Below are positions 1-9,073 of a DNA stretch of 64,000 nt, piece by piece. The stretch is from contig NZ_BDDS01000001.1 of assembly GCF_001653135.1 (NCBI RefSeq), forward strand, positions 310,001 to 374,000, given 5' to 3'. The position numbers and the translations under genes are program-made. The notes below the pieces were generated by a model that was given only the letters and a program-made list of their open reading frames with translations, was not told the DNA's origin and made no database searches. Positions within the stretch are counted from its first letter, which is position 1. Each line of letters begins with the position of its first letter. The stretch is from Pseudoalteromonas neustonica (GTDB taxonomy: Bacteria > Pseudomonadota > Gammaproteobacteria > Enterobacterales > Alteromonadaceae).

Positions 1-1
1 G

Positions 2-1165
2 CTAGTGTTATCACCATTGCAAGCATCGTTCATTATTTCATCGTTTTATATTGCTGTAACAGTCGCAGGTATCCCATCTGCAATGCTTATAAAGCGTGTT
101 GGCTATAAAAATGGTATGGCGATAGGGTGTGCGATAATGGCTGCTTCGGCGCTAATGTATATACCTGCCGCTAAAATGCAAATGATCGAAATATTCTTAT
201 TTGCACAGCTAATGATAGGTGTAGGCCAAACTATTTTACAAACCGCGATCAACCCGTATGTGGTTAAAATGGGCTCTGAGAAATCTGCTGCAGTACGTGT
301 ATGTATTATGGGCTTATTAAATAAGTTTGCTGGTGTAATTGTACCGGTACTTTTTGCAGCCGTAGTCGTAAGCGGCGTCGTTGCTGACGGTGAACAGTTA
401 TCACAAGCACAAAAAGATGCGATGGCGAATAGCTTGATCCTACCTTATATCGGTATTGCTGGTTTAATCTTTCTATTTGCATTATTTGCTAAGTTTGCAC
501 CATTACCAGATTTAGTATTCGAAGAATCTGAAGGTAACGGCAAAGGTGAAGTAAAAGAAGCGTTAAGCCACCCACACCTAGCGTTAGGCGTTATTGGTAT
601 TGCCTTATATGTAGCCGTTGAAGTTATCGCAGCAGATACTATTGGTTCATATGCACTACACTTAGGAATTGCTGATTACTCTGTTATGACTTCGTATACT
701 ATGGCGTGTATGTTAATTGGTTATGCTATTGGTATTGCACTTATTCCACGTTTTATGTCGCAGCAAAATGCACTTGTTATGTCAGGTATTGCCGGTATTG
801 TGACTGTGCTTGCCGTAGTTATGGGCAGCAACGATTCGTTTATTATTGCTAACTTATTACTTGTACCATTTGGTGGCCCTGAGTTACCTGATCCATTGTT
901 ATGTATCGCATTACTCGGTTTTGCTAATGCAATGGTTTGGCCTGCAATTTGGCCGTTGGCACTTGCAGGGCTTGGACGTTTAACGGGTACTGCGTCTGGT
1001 TTATTAATCATGGGTATTGCGGGTGGTGCATTAGGTCCATTACTTATAGGATTAGGTAACGTAGCCGGTCTTGGTTCTCAAGGTGCTTATATCGTGATGA
1101 TCCCAAGCTATATCTTCATTTTATTTTATGCCCTAAAAGGCCATAAAATGAGAAGTTGGAAATAG
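2..1165 (+). CDS. Sugar MFS transporter, FucP/GluP-like (5' truncated by window edge)
   Basis: Inner-membrane transporter of the major facilitator superfamily, most like the fucose/glucose-galactose H+ symporter group (FucP/GluP). The reading frame is open to the left edge, and the visible protein starts within the first transmembrane region, so the true start lies outside the window. Seen directly: about eleven hydrophobic segments, the TM2-TM3 signature SAMLIKRVGYKNGMAIG typical of the FucP group (residues about 25-41), and the QTAINPYV segment. The substrate cannot be read from the sequence; a monosaccharide or amino sugar is likely from the family. A terminator follows at 1217. The next gene is convergent, so the gene ends its own transcription unit. 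Confidence 0.85.
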   Translation, partial: LVLSPLQASFIISSFYIAVTVAGIPSAMLIKRVGYKNGMAIGCAIMAASALMYIPAAKMQMIEIFLFAQLMIGVGQTILQTAINPYVVKMGSEKSAAVRVCIMGLLNKFAGVIVPVLFAAVVVSGVVADGEQLSQAQKDAMANSLILPYIGIAGLIFLFALFAKFAPLPDLVFEESEGNGKGEVKEALSHPHLALGVIGIALYVAVEVIAADTIGSYALHLGIADYSVMTSYTMACMLIGYAIGIALIPRFMSQQNALVMSGIAGIVTVLAVVMGSNDSFIIANLLLVPFGGPELPDPLLCIALLGFANAMVWPAIWPLALAGLGRLTGTASGLLIMGIAGGALGPLLIGLGNVAGLGSQGAYIVMIPSYIFILFYALKGHKMRSWK

Positions 1166-1216
1166 TTAAGTTATCTAGCTGCAGGCTTGAATAAAGCTAG
1201 CGAGTTCGGTGATAAA

Positions 1217-1243
1217 GAGCGTGGTTTTATACCGCGCTTTTTT
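1217..1243 (+). terminator. Rho-independent terminator after the MFS transporter
   Basis: Eight-base stem AGCGTGGT / ACCGCGCT (one G-U pair) with a five-base loop, followed by a run of six T. It lies about 50 bases after the transporter stop codon. Confidence 0.7.
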
Positions 1244-1300
1244 ATGCCTTGAATTTGAGGTAATGATCAAAATTGGCTAGATGCTTACATGTAGTCTTGA

Positions 1301-1645
1301 TGTAGGTTGGGCTTTAGCCTAAAAGGCGCTGAGGTTTGAAGTTACTAATAGGTTTAATCTACGCGCTGTTTTCGCGATAAATCACGACCTACAAGTGGAT
1401 CTGTGTTTAGTTGTTGGAGCGATGTAGGTTGAGCTTTAGCCCAAAATGCACCGAGGTTTGAAGTTACTAATAGGTTTAATCTACGCGCTGTTTTCGCGAT
1501 AAATCAAGCCCTATAATTGGACCTGTGTCCAGTTGTTGGGGCGATATAGGTTGAGCTTTAGCCCAAAATGCACTGAGGTTTGAAGTTACTAATAGGTTTA
1601 ATCTACGCACCTTTTCATGTTCGTGATAAATTACGCCCTACGATT
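1301..1645. repeat. Three tandem ~122-bp REP-like units
   Basis: Three direct copies begin at 1301, 1423 and 1545, the period being 122 bases; the third is shorter and diverged at its right end. Each unit opens with TGTAGGTTGGGCTTTAGCC-like sequence and carries a nearly invariant core (GAAGTTACTAATAGGTTTAA) followed by CGATAAATCACGACCTACA-like sequence, so the ends of a unit are inverted (TGTAGGT / ACCTACA). The same end sequences recur at 14776-14871 and 15844-15908, showing a dispersed family. The rest of the gap between 1166 and 1733 holds only terminators. Confidence 0.85.
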
Positions 1646-1677
1646 GGTTCGTCATTATCGTAATAAATAATAGTAAC

Positions 1678-1715
1678 AAAAAAGCCGTGTTTGATTTATC
1701 AAACACGGCTTTTAA
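1678..1715 (-). terminator. Terminator of the TonB-dependent receptor gene
   Basis: Long perfect stem AAAAGCCGTGTTTGA / TCAAACACGGCTTTT with a short loop; on the minus strand it ends in a T run. It lies 20 bases past the receptor stop codon. Confidence 0.8.
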
Positions 1716-1733
1716 TATTTTTAGCTGTTACGC

Positions 1734-3884
1734 TTAAAACGCGTAGCTATAACCCATTTGGATTGTACGTGGCTTACCAGGCTGGATGCCGCCGTTTGCG
1801 CGGTTAGCGATGTAAGTGTTATCAAACAAGTTATCAACCGTTAGGTATACTTTTTGATTGTCATCAATTAAGTATTTAGCGGCTAAATCCCACACTACAC
1901 GGCTGTCGATTGCATTTAGGCCGTCAGCACTTAAATCAGCGTGCGCGTCAGATACATAACGTACTTGCGTATCAAATACGAAGCTTGAAAGCGCTGCGCC
2001 GAATGAAAGAGCAAGTTGATTTTCTGGAACGTAAGGCATTGCATCGCCTTTATTTACTTGACCCCAGATATCTGATGCAAAGTCATTTTTAAACTGTGAG
2101 TCAGTGTAAGTGTAAGTTAAACGTACTGGGAATGTTGCGCTGTCAGTTTCGAAAATACGACCTGCTGAGAACTCAAAACCAGATACTTCTACTTCACCGT
2201 AGTTATATTGGTCACCAATGTTCTCATCACTACAACCGATAGATGCAGTACAGTTACCGTGCATATTGCTGTAATCAGAGAAGAAAGCAATGATTTCACC
2301 ATCAAAACCAGCTACGTTATAACGGCCACCAAACTCGATGTTTAAGCTTTCTTCTTCTTCTTGGTCAGCATTACCAGGTGAAGCTGGTGCATAACCTTGC
2401 TGAATACCAGCAAGTAACGTTAGGCTATCGCTCACAGTATAAGTTGCACCAAGTGAAGGTACTAAGATCTGTGTATCGTTAGAGATATTTTTAGTTAAAC
2501 CATTTTCACGTTTAGGGTCAGATTTAGACCACTCTTCACGAGTAATAGTGATGTCTTCATAACGAAGGCCAGCATTAATAACTAACGCATCGATTGTCCA
2601 TTCATCTTGAATGAATAATGTCGTTGCTTCAGCGCTATCAAAGCGGTTGCTGTTTGAACCAGGCGCACCAGCACTTGTTAGTGTCATTGAAAGGTCTTGG
2701 TTAAGCGTGTATTTGTCTTCCCACTGGAAACGGTCCATTTCATCTTGATGATGACGTAAGCCTACAGTGATGTAGTGATCGCCTGCTGGAATGTGTAGTT
2801 CAGTTTGAATACCTTTTGCCTGGTAGTCACGGTTATTCGCTTTAACGCCAATACCTTCAATGCCTTCAGCTCTTGGTGCAGCTTCAAATTCACTGTACTG
2901 CGCTAAGTAGCTTTCGCTTACTTTGCTTGCTTTATACCAGTTACGATGAAAATCATTTAAGTAAGCTGTTGCTAAAAATTCATAGCCAGCACCAAAACGG
3001 TATGCATAGTTTAATTGGTATGCATTATGTTGCGTGTTCATTTGGTCTTTTTGCGACGCAGCATAACGACGATTCGGCGACGCTTGATAATCAGCCTCAG
3101 TTAAACCCATGTAAGTTTCGTCAGATTGCTCATCAGAGTACTTAATTTTCATTTCTAGGTTATGTGCGTCGTTTTCGCCAAATTTGTAACCAAATTTAAG
3201 TAATACGTCGTTCTTTTCAAAACCAGTGTTGTCGCTACCTACTGGTAATTCTTTAAAGCCATCAGCGCCATAGCTGAAAACTTCAATTAGGGCAGCTGCA
3301 TTATTTTTTTCTTTACCGAAGTACGCATGGCCTTTATAAAAACCATCAGTACCAAGTTCTGCATTAACTAAACCATTAGAACCTTCTGTTGGTAAGCTAC
3401 GTGATACTAAGTTTAAAACACCGCCCGTAGTACGAGGGCCATATTTAACAGATGCTGCGCCTTTTAATACTTCAACTGATTGCATACGACCCATAGTAGG
3501 GAAATAGTAAGCTGATGGAGCAGAATAAGGAGCTGGAGCGGCTAGTACGCCATCTTCCATTACAGAAATTTTATCGTTACGGCCAGTACCTGTACCACGC
3601 ATACCAATGTTAGGGCGCAGACCGTAGCCGTCTTCTTCTTGAACATATACACCAGGTACTGAGCTCAATACGCGTGAGATATCAGTGTACTCAAATTTTT
3701 GTAGCTCTTCATCACTGATAAAAGTAGCTGAACCTGGAATGTCGTTAATAGCTGCTTGTGAGCCAATCACGGTGATTTGTTCAAATGCTTGCTCTTTTTC
3801 AGTTACATCTTTAGCAATAGCACCTGCACTTAGTGATAAGGTAATTGCTGCAGCAAGAGTAGAAACAATAAACTGAGATTTCAT
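1734..3884 (-). CDS. TonB-dependent outer-membrane receptor, FecA-like
   Basis: Outer-membrane gated channel, probably for a ferric siderophore or ferric citrate, driven by TonB-ExbBD. The 716-residue protein has a signal peptide (about 1-24, cut after GAIA), a plug domain (about 45-165) with the typical start FEQITVIGS (TonB-box-like region) and the plug motifs VLSSVPGVYV and VEVLKGAASVKYGPRTTGGVLN, then a 22-strand barrel, ending in the expected C-terminal Phe (YSYAF). Length fits the FecA group. Family and location are well supported; iron as cargo is from the family, since no clear Fur box is seen upstream. It is divergent from an esterase-like gene; such pairs often process siderophores. 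Confidence 0.88.
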   Translation of the reverse strand: MKSQFIVSTLAAAITLSLSAGAIAKDVTEKEQAFEQITVIGSQAAINDIPGSATFISDEELQKFEYTDISRVLSSVPGVYVQEEDGYGLRPNIGMRGTGTGRNDKISVMEDGVLAAPAPYSAPSAYYFPTMGRMQSVEVLKGAASVKYGPRTTGGVLNLVSRSLPTEGSNGLVNAELGTDGFYKGHAYFGKEKNNAAALIEVFSYGADGFKELPVGSDNTGFEKNDVLLKFGYKFGENDAHNLEMKIKYSDEQSDETYMGLTEADYQASPNRRYAASQKDQMNTQHNAYQLNYAYRFGAGYEFLATAYLNDFHRNWYKASKVSESYLAQYSEFEAAPRAEGIEGIGVKANNRDYQAKGIQTELHIPAGDHYITVGLRHHQDEMDRFQWEDKYTLNQDLSMTLTSAGAPGSNSNRFDSAEATTLFIQDEWTIDALVINAGLRYEDITITREEWSKSDPKRENGLTKNISNDTQILVPSLGATYTVSDSLTLLAGIQQGYAPASPGNADQEEEESLNIEFGGRYNVAGFDGEIIAFFSDYSNMHGNCTASIGCSDENIGDQYNYGEVEVSGFEFSAGRIFETDSATFPVRLTYTYTDSQFKNDFASDIWGQVNKGDAMPYVPENQLALSFGAALSSFVFDTQVRYVSDAHADLSADGLNAIDSRVVWDLAAKYLIDDNQKVYLTVDNLFDNTYIANRANGGIQPGKPRTIQMGYSYAF

Positions 3885-4105
3885 TGAATATCCTGTATGT
3901 TTAATGGAAACAAAAATAATTTACTAATTTAAACACGGTAACAAATACGAATCAATGTCATTGCATATTATATTATGTCATTTTTTCGAATATAGGTGTT
4001 TAGTATTAATATATGAGGTCAATCAATACTTCAAAATCAATACTAAAGTGCTGCTCGTGATTTTTCTTTGTTCAAACTACATGTTTAACGATTAAGTGGT
4101 TTTGT

Positions 4106-4123
4106 TTAAGTAAGCTTACTTAA
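4106..4123. promoter_or_regulatory. 18-bp perfect palindrome, possible operator
   Basis: TTAAGTAAGCTTACTTAA reads the same on both strands. It lies in the 332-base gap between the divergent TonB receptor and esterase-like genes, about 94 bases before the latter's start. The rest of the gap (3885-4105) is AT-rich; it also has an imperfect inverted repeat around 3951-3967 (CAATG/CATTG) but no sequence I would call a Fur box. Confidence 0.4.
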
Positions 4124-4216
4124 GTAAAACAGTAAAGCATCAGTTTTATATCACGTCTTTATCAATCAAATAACTTGCTAATAGGTAAGATGAAAACTCT
4201 ATTCAAAGGAGTTTAT

Positions 4217-5314
4217 ATGAAAATTATTTTAGCTATTTTTTTATGCCTGTTATGTAACATTACATATGCAAGTACCATTCAGTCGGGTTTAAAAGTACTG
4301 AGTATCAAATCAGCTCATTTATCTAAGCCAATCGAAGTTGAGATTTATATCCCCAATGGTTACGATGAAAAGAGAGTTACGCCTTATCCATTACTAGCAA
4401 CTAGCGCTGGTGATAGCCGTATCGCTATGTTACAAAGCCAAATTGATTGGTTGAGCCATGTTGATTTTGGGCCTATGCCCAAGGTAGTGATGGTGCGAAT
4501 TCCTAATATTGAACGCTCAGATAAAGCGAATTACAGCGATGATGAGCTACTAGCGACAATTTTGCACACCGAAGTTTACCCTTATATACGCGCAAACTTT
4601 AATGTTGCATTTTTTACATTAATAGAAGGGTTTTCTACGGCTGCAAATAAGGCATTAGCATTATTTGCTAATTACCCGCAGCATTATCAAGGGGCGATAA
4701 TCATAAGCCCCGCACTTGAGCTTGCTGATACAGTGTGGCACGACAAAATTAATCAATCCTTAAAGCAAAATTTGGCGAATAGGGCGTTGTATTTGTCATT
4801 GGGTAATTTTGCAGGCAATCGTCTTTATTTTACTGCTTTGAAAAAATATGTCAGTAGTGCAAGTAATCACAGTGTATTTGAAGATCTTAGTCAAAAAAAT
4901 TACTTAAGCACCGCAGTACTTGGGTTTAACAATGCAGTAGAGCACTTATTTGCAGATTTACAGATTGTAAATTTTGAGTTGTTTGCACAATCAGGCATTA
5001 AAGGTGTGCTAGGTTATCATGAGCAGTTGCTTAAAAAATACGGCTACCCACACTCTCCCAATAACAATTTGGAAGGGCTTGCCGATCACTACTTTACCCA
5101 TCAACAAGTCGATAAAGGTTCACAAGTCTTTACCTACTTGATTAAAAGCAATCCAGAGAATGCAATTTATCGTTTGCGCCATGGGCAAGCATTACTTAAA
5201 GCAAGTAAGCCAGGCGATGCTAAACCCATTTTAAATAAAGCCCTATTAATGGCTAAAAAGCAGCAAAATCAAGAGCTGATAAACTACATCAGTGAGTTAC
5301 TTAACTCACTGTAA
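4217..5314 (+). CDS. Secreted esterase-like (PF00756-type) protein with a TPR-like tail, probably catalytically impaired
   Basis: Start chosen at the ATG at 4217 because AAAGGA lies 6 bases upstream and a clear signal peptide follows (MKIILAIFLCLLCNITYA). Residues about 25-265 follow the putative esterase (esterase D/IroE/Fes-like) pattern: VEIYIPNGYD, then an elbow at EGFSTAANKAL where GHSxGG is usual, then AIIISPALE. The Ser is kept, but the last Gly of GxSxG is Ala and the usual ED-H region reads FEDLSQKNYL without His. About 285-365 holds helical repeats like TPRs. It may be a poor hydrolase or a binding protein. It ends 9 bases inside the convergent regulator gene. Divergent from the TonB receptor. 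Confidence 0.6.
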   Translation: MKIILAIFLCLLCNITYASTIQSGLKVLSIKSAHLSKPIEVEIYIPNGYDEKRVTPYPLLATSAGDSRIAMLQSQIDWLSHVDFGPMPKVVMVRIPNIERSDKANYSDDELLATILHTEVYPYIRANFNVAFFTLIEGFSTAANKALALFANYPQHYQGAIIISPALELADTVWHDKINQSLKQNLANRALYLSLGNFAGNRLYFTALKKYVSSASNHSVFEDLSQKNYLSTAVLGFNNAVEHLFADLQIVNFELFAQSGIKGVLGYHEQLLKKYGYPHSPNNNLEGLADHYFTHQQVDKGSQVFTYLIKSNPENAIYRLRHGQALLKASKPGDAKPILNKALLMAKKQQNQELINYISELLNSL

Positions 5315-7357
5315 CAAAGGTGGCTGTTGTAGGTTTATTTTAATTTTAACGAGGTTAGCTTTCTTTGCCATTGGCGTTGTTGCTAACAGCGAAAATGGCG
5401 CTAACTTAAAATCACTGGCTAGTAAGGTTTTTTCGTCATACGTGCCCAGTACTGCGATGGCTTTTTGCGTGGGATCGTATGCGTAAATATGTTGATTTTT
5501 ATCTGCCACTATTAGTTTATTATCACGGTAATAAAAGCGCCAATGCAGGTGTATATTTTGTAAGGCGCTAACCTGTTCTAATGCGTTATTTTGCAACTGC
5601 TGAATAATAGGGTGCTCAGTGGTTGCAGCAAATAGTTGGCCAGTATTGGTTATTTGCGCCCAATGTATAGGCCCTCTAAATAAAACGGATGCTGTCATAC
5701 TATTTAGATCCAATTTTATTAGTTGCTTTGTGTTGCGTGTGCGAGCTAACAAAAATGGCGTATTCAGTTGTGCGCTATGTTGAAATAGTAGATCAATCGA
5801 GGTTTGCAGCGAAAATGTACTTACAACACCGCTCAAATCAACACGGTTTAAACTGTCATCACTTAAAAACCACAGCGCTTGACCATCAGCGTGCCATGTA
5901 AAATGCTCAATAGGGTGCATAAAGGTTAATTGTTTTGCCCCTTTAGAATTTACAAACCATAGCTGACGCTTGCCTGTACGCTCTGATAAAAAAGCAATGC
6001 CTTGATCAAGCTGCATACTACGAGGCTGGTATTGAGCGCTTTGTTCTAAAAATTCGCTATCGGCAATGTAAGTATCGTAAAAGCCCTTCGATGTTGAAAA
6101 GCGTCGCTCTAAAATGGCTTGATCTTGGTATGACTGCGTGGCTAATAGTGTGTGCGTATCAATTACATCAGTAAGTGTCACATTGTTATTACCCAAAAAC
6201 GGAGTTTGTGTAGCAAGCTGGCCATTTTTATATACATATAATGTATTGTTATGAGTTTGCAGTTGCGTGTTTTTGCTTAATGGCTGCATTGGAGAAGCGT
6301 GAAGCTGTGAGTAAGTTAAAGCTTCAGCACTCATTGTTGTTAGTTGGTTGTTTTTAAGGCTCATAAACCACACCATAGGTATATTACTATCAGTTAAGCC
6401 ACCGAGTAATAAAACGGGCTGATCTGAGTTGGTTTTATCAATATTGACCCAGCCGATAGTGTTCAAGTTATATGGCAAGCCAGTTATGTGTGTGTGCTGA
6501 TCTGAATTGACAGTCAAGCGTGTTAATTGTGTGTCGGATACTAGCAATGCAGTGCCAGCATCAAGCCACAAAGCTTGCTTAATATCAGGCGGTTTACACT
6601 GACCAATCAGCTGAGTAACAAAAGGTGGCGATAATTGAATTGTTGTTAATTGGCTGCATTTTACTTTATTAGGCTGATTTATTTGTTGGCTGATAAGTAC
6701 TGTATCGCCCTGATCATTAAACACAGGAGAGGTGTAAAAATCTGCCGACTCTAAAAGTGTGCTCGTGCGCCCAGTTAGCGTATTCAACAACATTAGTTTA
6801 TCAGTATATTTAGGCTGTGGCGTGTCAGCTTGTTCAATATACGCGTATAAATGCTGGTGGTTTTGACCCTCAAGTTCTGCTGCTTGATTATAAGTCACAG
6901 GTGAAATGTCAGTGACGGTTAATATGCTCTTTGCTGTAAAAAAATTGCGCACAGGGGATGCGTATAAAAAAATGATTACAGTTGCTACCGCCATTAATGC
7001 AAAAACACTGGGTAAAACAACACGCTTATTGGTGTTAAATAAAGCTTGCTGAGGCGCTGATTGAGTCTCTTTTAATGAAAGCCGATAACCGCGTTTAGAA
7101 AATGTTTGAATTAAAGTTTTGTTGTCATCGTCCAAATGCTTTCGTAATTGCGTAATACAGCGCTGTAACGCGTTAGGAGCAACAACACTTCCAGCCCAAA
7201 TAGTATCAAGCAAGTATTGCTGCGACACTAACTCACCCTTAGCTTGGTATAGGCTATTAAATACAGCTAATACTTTGGGTTCTAGCTGCGTTATTTTACC
7301 CTGCGAATGTAGCTCGCCAGTCGTTGGGTTGAGCTGCTTAGCGTTTATATTTATCAT
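5306..7357 (-). CDS. Membrane-anchored winged-helix regulator, CadC/ToxR-like, with a periplasmic beta-propeller
   Basis: 683-residue one-component regulator. N-terminal OmpR-type DNA-binding winged helix (about 1-95: LNPTTGELHSQG, ALQRCITQLRKHLDDD, IQTFSKRGYRLS), one transmembrane helix (about 113-132), and a large periplasmic part (about 140-680) with repeated TolB/PD40-like blades (for example IAFLSERTGKRQLWFVN and ALWFLSDDSLNRVDL). It probably senses a periplasmic signal and regulates transcription from the membrane. The target is unknown. Its 3' end overlaps the convergent esterase-like gene by 9 bases; the LysR gene upstream is on the same strand 40 bases away. Confidence 0.8.
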   Translation of the reverse strand: MININAKQLNPTTGELHSQGKITQLEPKVLAVFNSLYQAKGELVSQQYLLDTIWAGSVVAPNALQRCITQLRKHLDDDNKTLIQTFSKRGYRLSLKETQSAPQQALFNTNKRVVLPSVFALMAVATVIIFLYASPVRNFFTAKSILTVTDISPVTYNQAAELEGQNHQHLYAYIEQADTPQPKYTDKLMLLNTLTGRTSTLLESADFYTSPVFNDQGDTVLISQQINQPNKVKCSQLTTIQLSPPFVTQLIGQCKPPDIKQALWLDAGTALLVSDTQLTRLTVNSDQHTHITGLPYNLNTIGWVNIDKTNSDQPVLLLGGLTDSNIPMVWFMSLKNNQLTTMSAEALTYSQLHASPMQPLSKNTQLQTHNNTLYVYKNGQLATQTPFLGNNNVTLTDVIDTHTLLATQSYQDQAILERRFSTSKGFYDTYIADSEFLEQSAQYQPRSMQLDQGIAFLSERTGKRQLWFVNSKGAKQLTFMHPIEHFTWHADGQALWFLSDDSLNRVDLSGVVSTFSLQTSIDLLFQHSAQLNTPFLLARTRNTKQLIKLDLNSMTASVLFRGPIHWAQITNTGQLFAATTEHPIIQQLQNNALEQVSALQNIHLHWRFYYRDNKLIVADKNQHIYAYDPTQKAIAVLGTYDEKTLLASDFKLAPFSLLATTPMAKKANLVKIKINLQQPPLLQ

Positions 7358-7397
7358 TTAAACAGTGTCTTATTATTTTTGTTGTTTAATCTGGAGT

Positions 7398-8243
7398 TTA
7401 GCTTAAGCGTAATGTTATAAACTCAGCGAGTTTGTCTACGGCGTGTTCAGGCTCATCGGCACGTTTTATTAAGCTAATACCTATTTGGCCAAGTTCTGGC
7501 AGTTGCTTGGTTTGTAACTGATAACTTAGCTCATTCGGCACGGTACTTTTTGCCAGTACAGTGATCCCCAAACCTTCTTTTAATGCGGCGGTTAAGCCGG
7601 TCAAATCAGCGTTGCTGTAAATAATACGGTATTTAATCCCCGCTAATTGTAAGGCTTCAATAGCGCGACGGCGATATATACAACCCTCCGGCGCAGTTAC
7701 TAGCGTGATGACCTCATTTTGTGCAAGCGTTAAATCGCCAACCCACACTAGCTGGTCTTGCATAAATACAGGGAATTTTTCAGAGTTTAAATCTTCATTA
7801 AGCGCAAGCACCAAATCAAACTGATCTTGGCGCGCAACGGAGAGCAAATGTTTACTTAATCGTGATTTAACCTCTAACGATACATCAGGGTAGAGCGCCA
7901 CAAAATCGCCTATAATGGCAGGCAGTATGCGGGCTGCAAATTCACTGGGAATACCCAAACGTATTTTTCCTGTCACATTTTCGTTAGTGAACAGCTGAAG
8001 AATCGCATCATTTTGCTGTAACATCTGCTTGGCAAGTGGCAGTAGAAGCTCACCGTACTGATTAAGTACTTGGCGCTGACCTTGTTTTTTGAACAATTTA
8101 CGACCAAGCACATCTTCCAAGCGTTTAATTTGCAAGCTTACCGCAGGTTGCGATAAACCCAGTAATTCTCCCGCTTTGGCAAAGCCGCCCACTTCAATTA
8201 CGGTTACTAAGGTACGTAGGCTGTCTGTTGAAATATTCTTCAT
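7398..8243 (-). CDS. LysR-family transcriptional regulator
   Basis: 281 residues with an N-terminal LysR helix-turn-helix (about 4-63: FAKAGELLGLSQPAVSLQIKRLEDVLG) and a C-terminal effector domain (about 90-280, beginning KIRLGIPSEFAARILPAII). It is divergent from the GcvT-like gene at 8370 with a 126-base gap; LysR regulators often control the divergent neighbour, so that gene is the first target to consider. The effector is not identifiable. It is not the GcvA type, which is instead represented at 35068. Confidence 0.85.
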   Translation of the reverse strand: MKNISTDSLRTLVTVIEVGGFAKAGELLGLSQPAVSLQIKRLEDVLGRKLFKKQGQRQVLNQYGELLLPLAKQMLQQNDAILQLFTNENVTGKIRLGIPSEFAARILPAIIGDFVALYPDVSLEVKSRLSKHLLSVARQDQFDLVLALNEDLNSEKFPVFMQDQLVWVGDLTLAQNEVITLVTAPEGCIYRRRAIEALQLAGIKYRIIYSNADLTGLTAALKEGLGITVLAKSTVPNELSYQLQTKQLPELGQIGISLIKRADEPEHAVDKLAEFITLRLS

Positions 8244-8369
8244 ATAAAAAAATTCAATTTATAGGGTTAAATACATAAGCATTATTTATCAATTGATAAA
8301 TAATTACAATTTGTTGTTGCCAGCCACCCGCAATATACTTTTGAGACTAATGATTGATAGGTGTCGATA

Positions 8370-8969
8370 ATGACTTTTACTCCAATAATGTTTGCTCGCC
8401 ATAGCCAAGTTGACGTGCCAGATAGCAACCTGCTTGAGGCTAATACCAACAACATGGTGATAGATTTTAGCGGCACTGAAGCAATCCCATTTTTAACCAC
8501 TATATTAGGGTTAGATATTAACAAGCTAACCGCCAGTGGGTTAGGTATTAAAGGTACGTTAGACGGTGACTTAAATAGCACGTATAGCTTTGCTTTATAT
8601 TATTTTAGTGAAACTGCCTTTAGATTTGTGTTGCATAGCGACGGCGCAACACAATTACAAGCACTGATCAGTGAGCAGCAGCTTCGCTACGATATTGAAT
8701 TTGTAATACGCAAAGAATTAGCTACTTTATTATTATGCGGCGAACATGCTTTTGATGCCTTAATCGAGGCGTTCAAGCTTACACCAGGCTTACGTTTATC
8801 AGATATTAATAGCTGCTATGGTGCGCAAAGTGGCGATGTATTTATTACCGCCATTGAAAAGCAATCACAGCAGTATTTTCAGCTGGTGGCAAAAGCGCCA
8901 GAGCTTGCTAAATGGCAAGCGCATTTACAGCAGCGCGGGTTTGATATGTCACTCCCTGAAGTTGCCTAA
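8370..8969 (+). CDS. Shortened, degenerate GcvT-like paralogue
   Basis: About 199 residues. The ATG at 8370 is preferred over a GTG 9 bases earlier because GATAGG lies 8 bases before it. The protein aligns along its length with residues about 45-230 of the GcvT encoded just downstream: FSGTEAIPFLTTILGLDINKL matches [37 protein letters not shown] matches [17 protein letters not shown], and GAQSGDVFITA matches [11 protein letters not shown]. The DVSHM segment, the Asp pair of GVIDDL and the GYTGEDGYE motif are lost, and the C-terminal domain is absent. It therefore is unlikely to be an aminomethyltransferase; a folate-binding or regulatory role is inference. A terminator follows at 8983. Confidence 0.65.
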   Translation: MTFTPIMFARHSQVDVPDSNLLEANTNNMVIDFSGTEAIPFLTTILGLDINKLTASGLGIKGTLDGDLNSTYSFALYYFSETAFRFVLHSDGATQLQALISEQQLRYDIEFVIRKELATLLLCGEHAFDALIEAFKLTPGLRLSDINSCYGAQSGDVFITAIEKQSQQYFQLVAKAPELAKWQAHLQQRGFDMSLPEVA

Positions 8970-8982
8970 ACATTAATTAATA

Positions 8983-9017
8983 AACTGGCTTGCGTATTAT
9001 TCACTTGCCAGTTTTTT
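8983..9017 (+). terminator. Terminator between the GcvT-like gene and gcvT
   Basis: Stem AACTGGC / GCCAGTT with a 17-base loop, followed by a T run. It separates the paralogue from the glycine cleavage operon. Confidence 0.7.
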
Positions 9018-9073
9018 GTAGTTTATTTGAAAGAACAAATCGCAATTTGGGTGTCAGTGCAGTACAACTTATG

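Noticed and set aside
1301..1645. Possible CRISPR array
   Set aside because: Units of 122 bases are similar throughout, with no short repeat plus unique spacer pattern, and no cas gene is near.
3885..4105. Fur box before the TonB receptor
   Set aside because: The best inverted repeat (CAATG/CATTG) matches few positions of the known Fur consensus.
8282..8581. Minus-strand open frame overlapping the GcvT-like gene
   Set aside because: Shadow of the 8370 gene; no signal, no family pattern.
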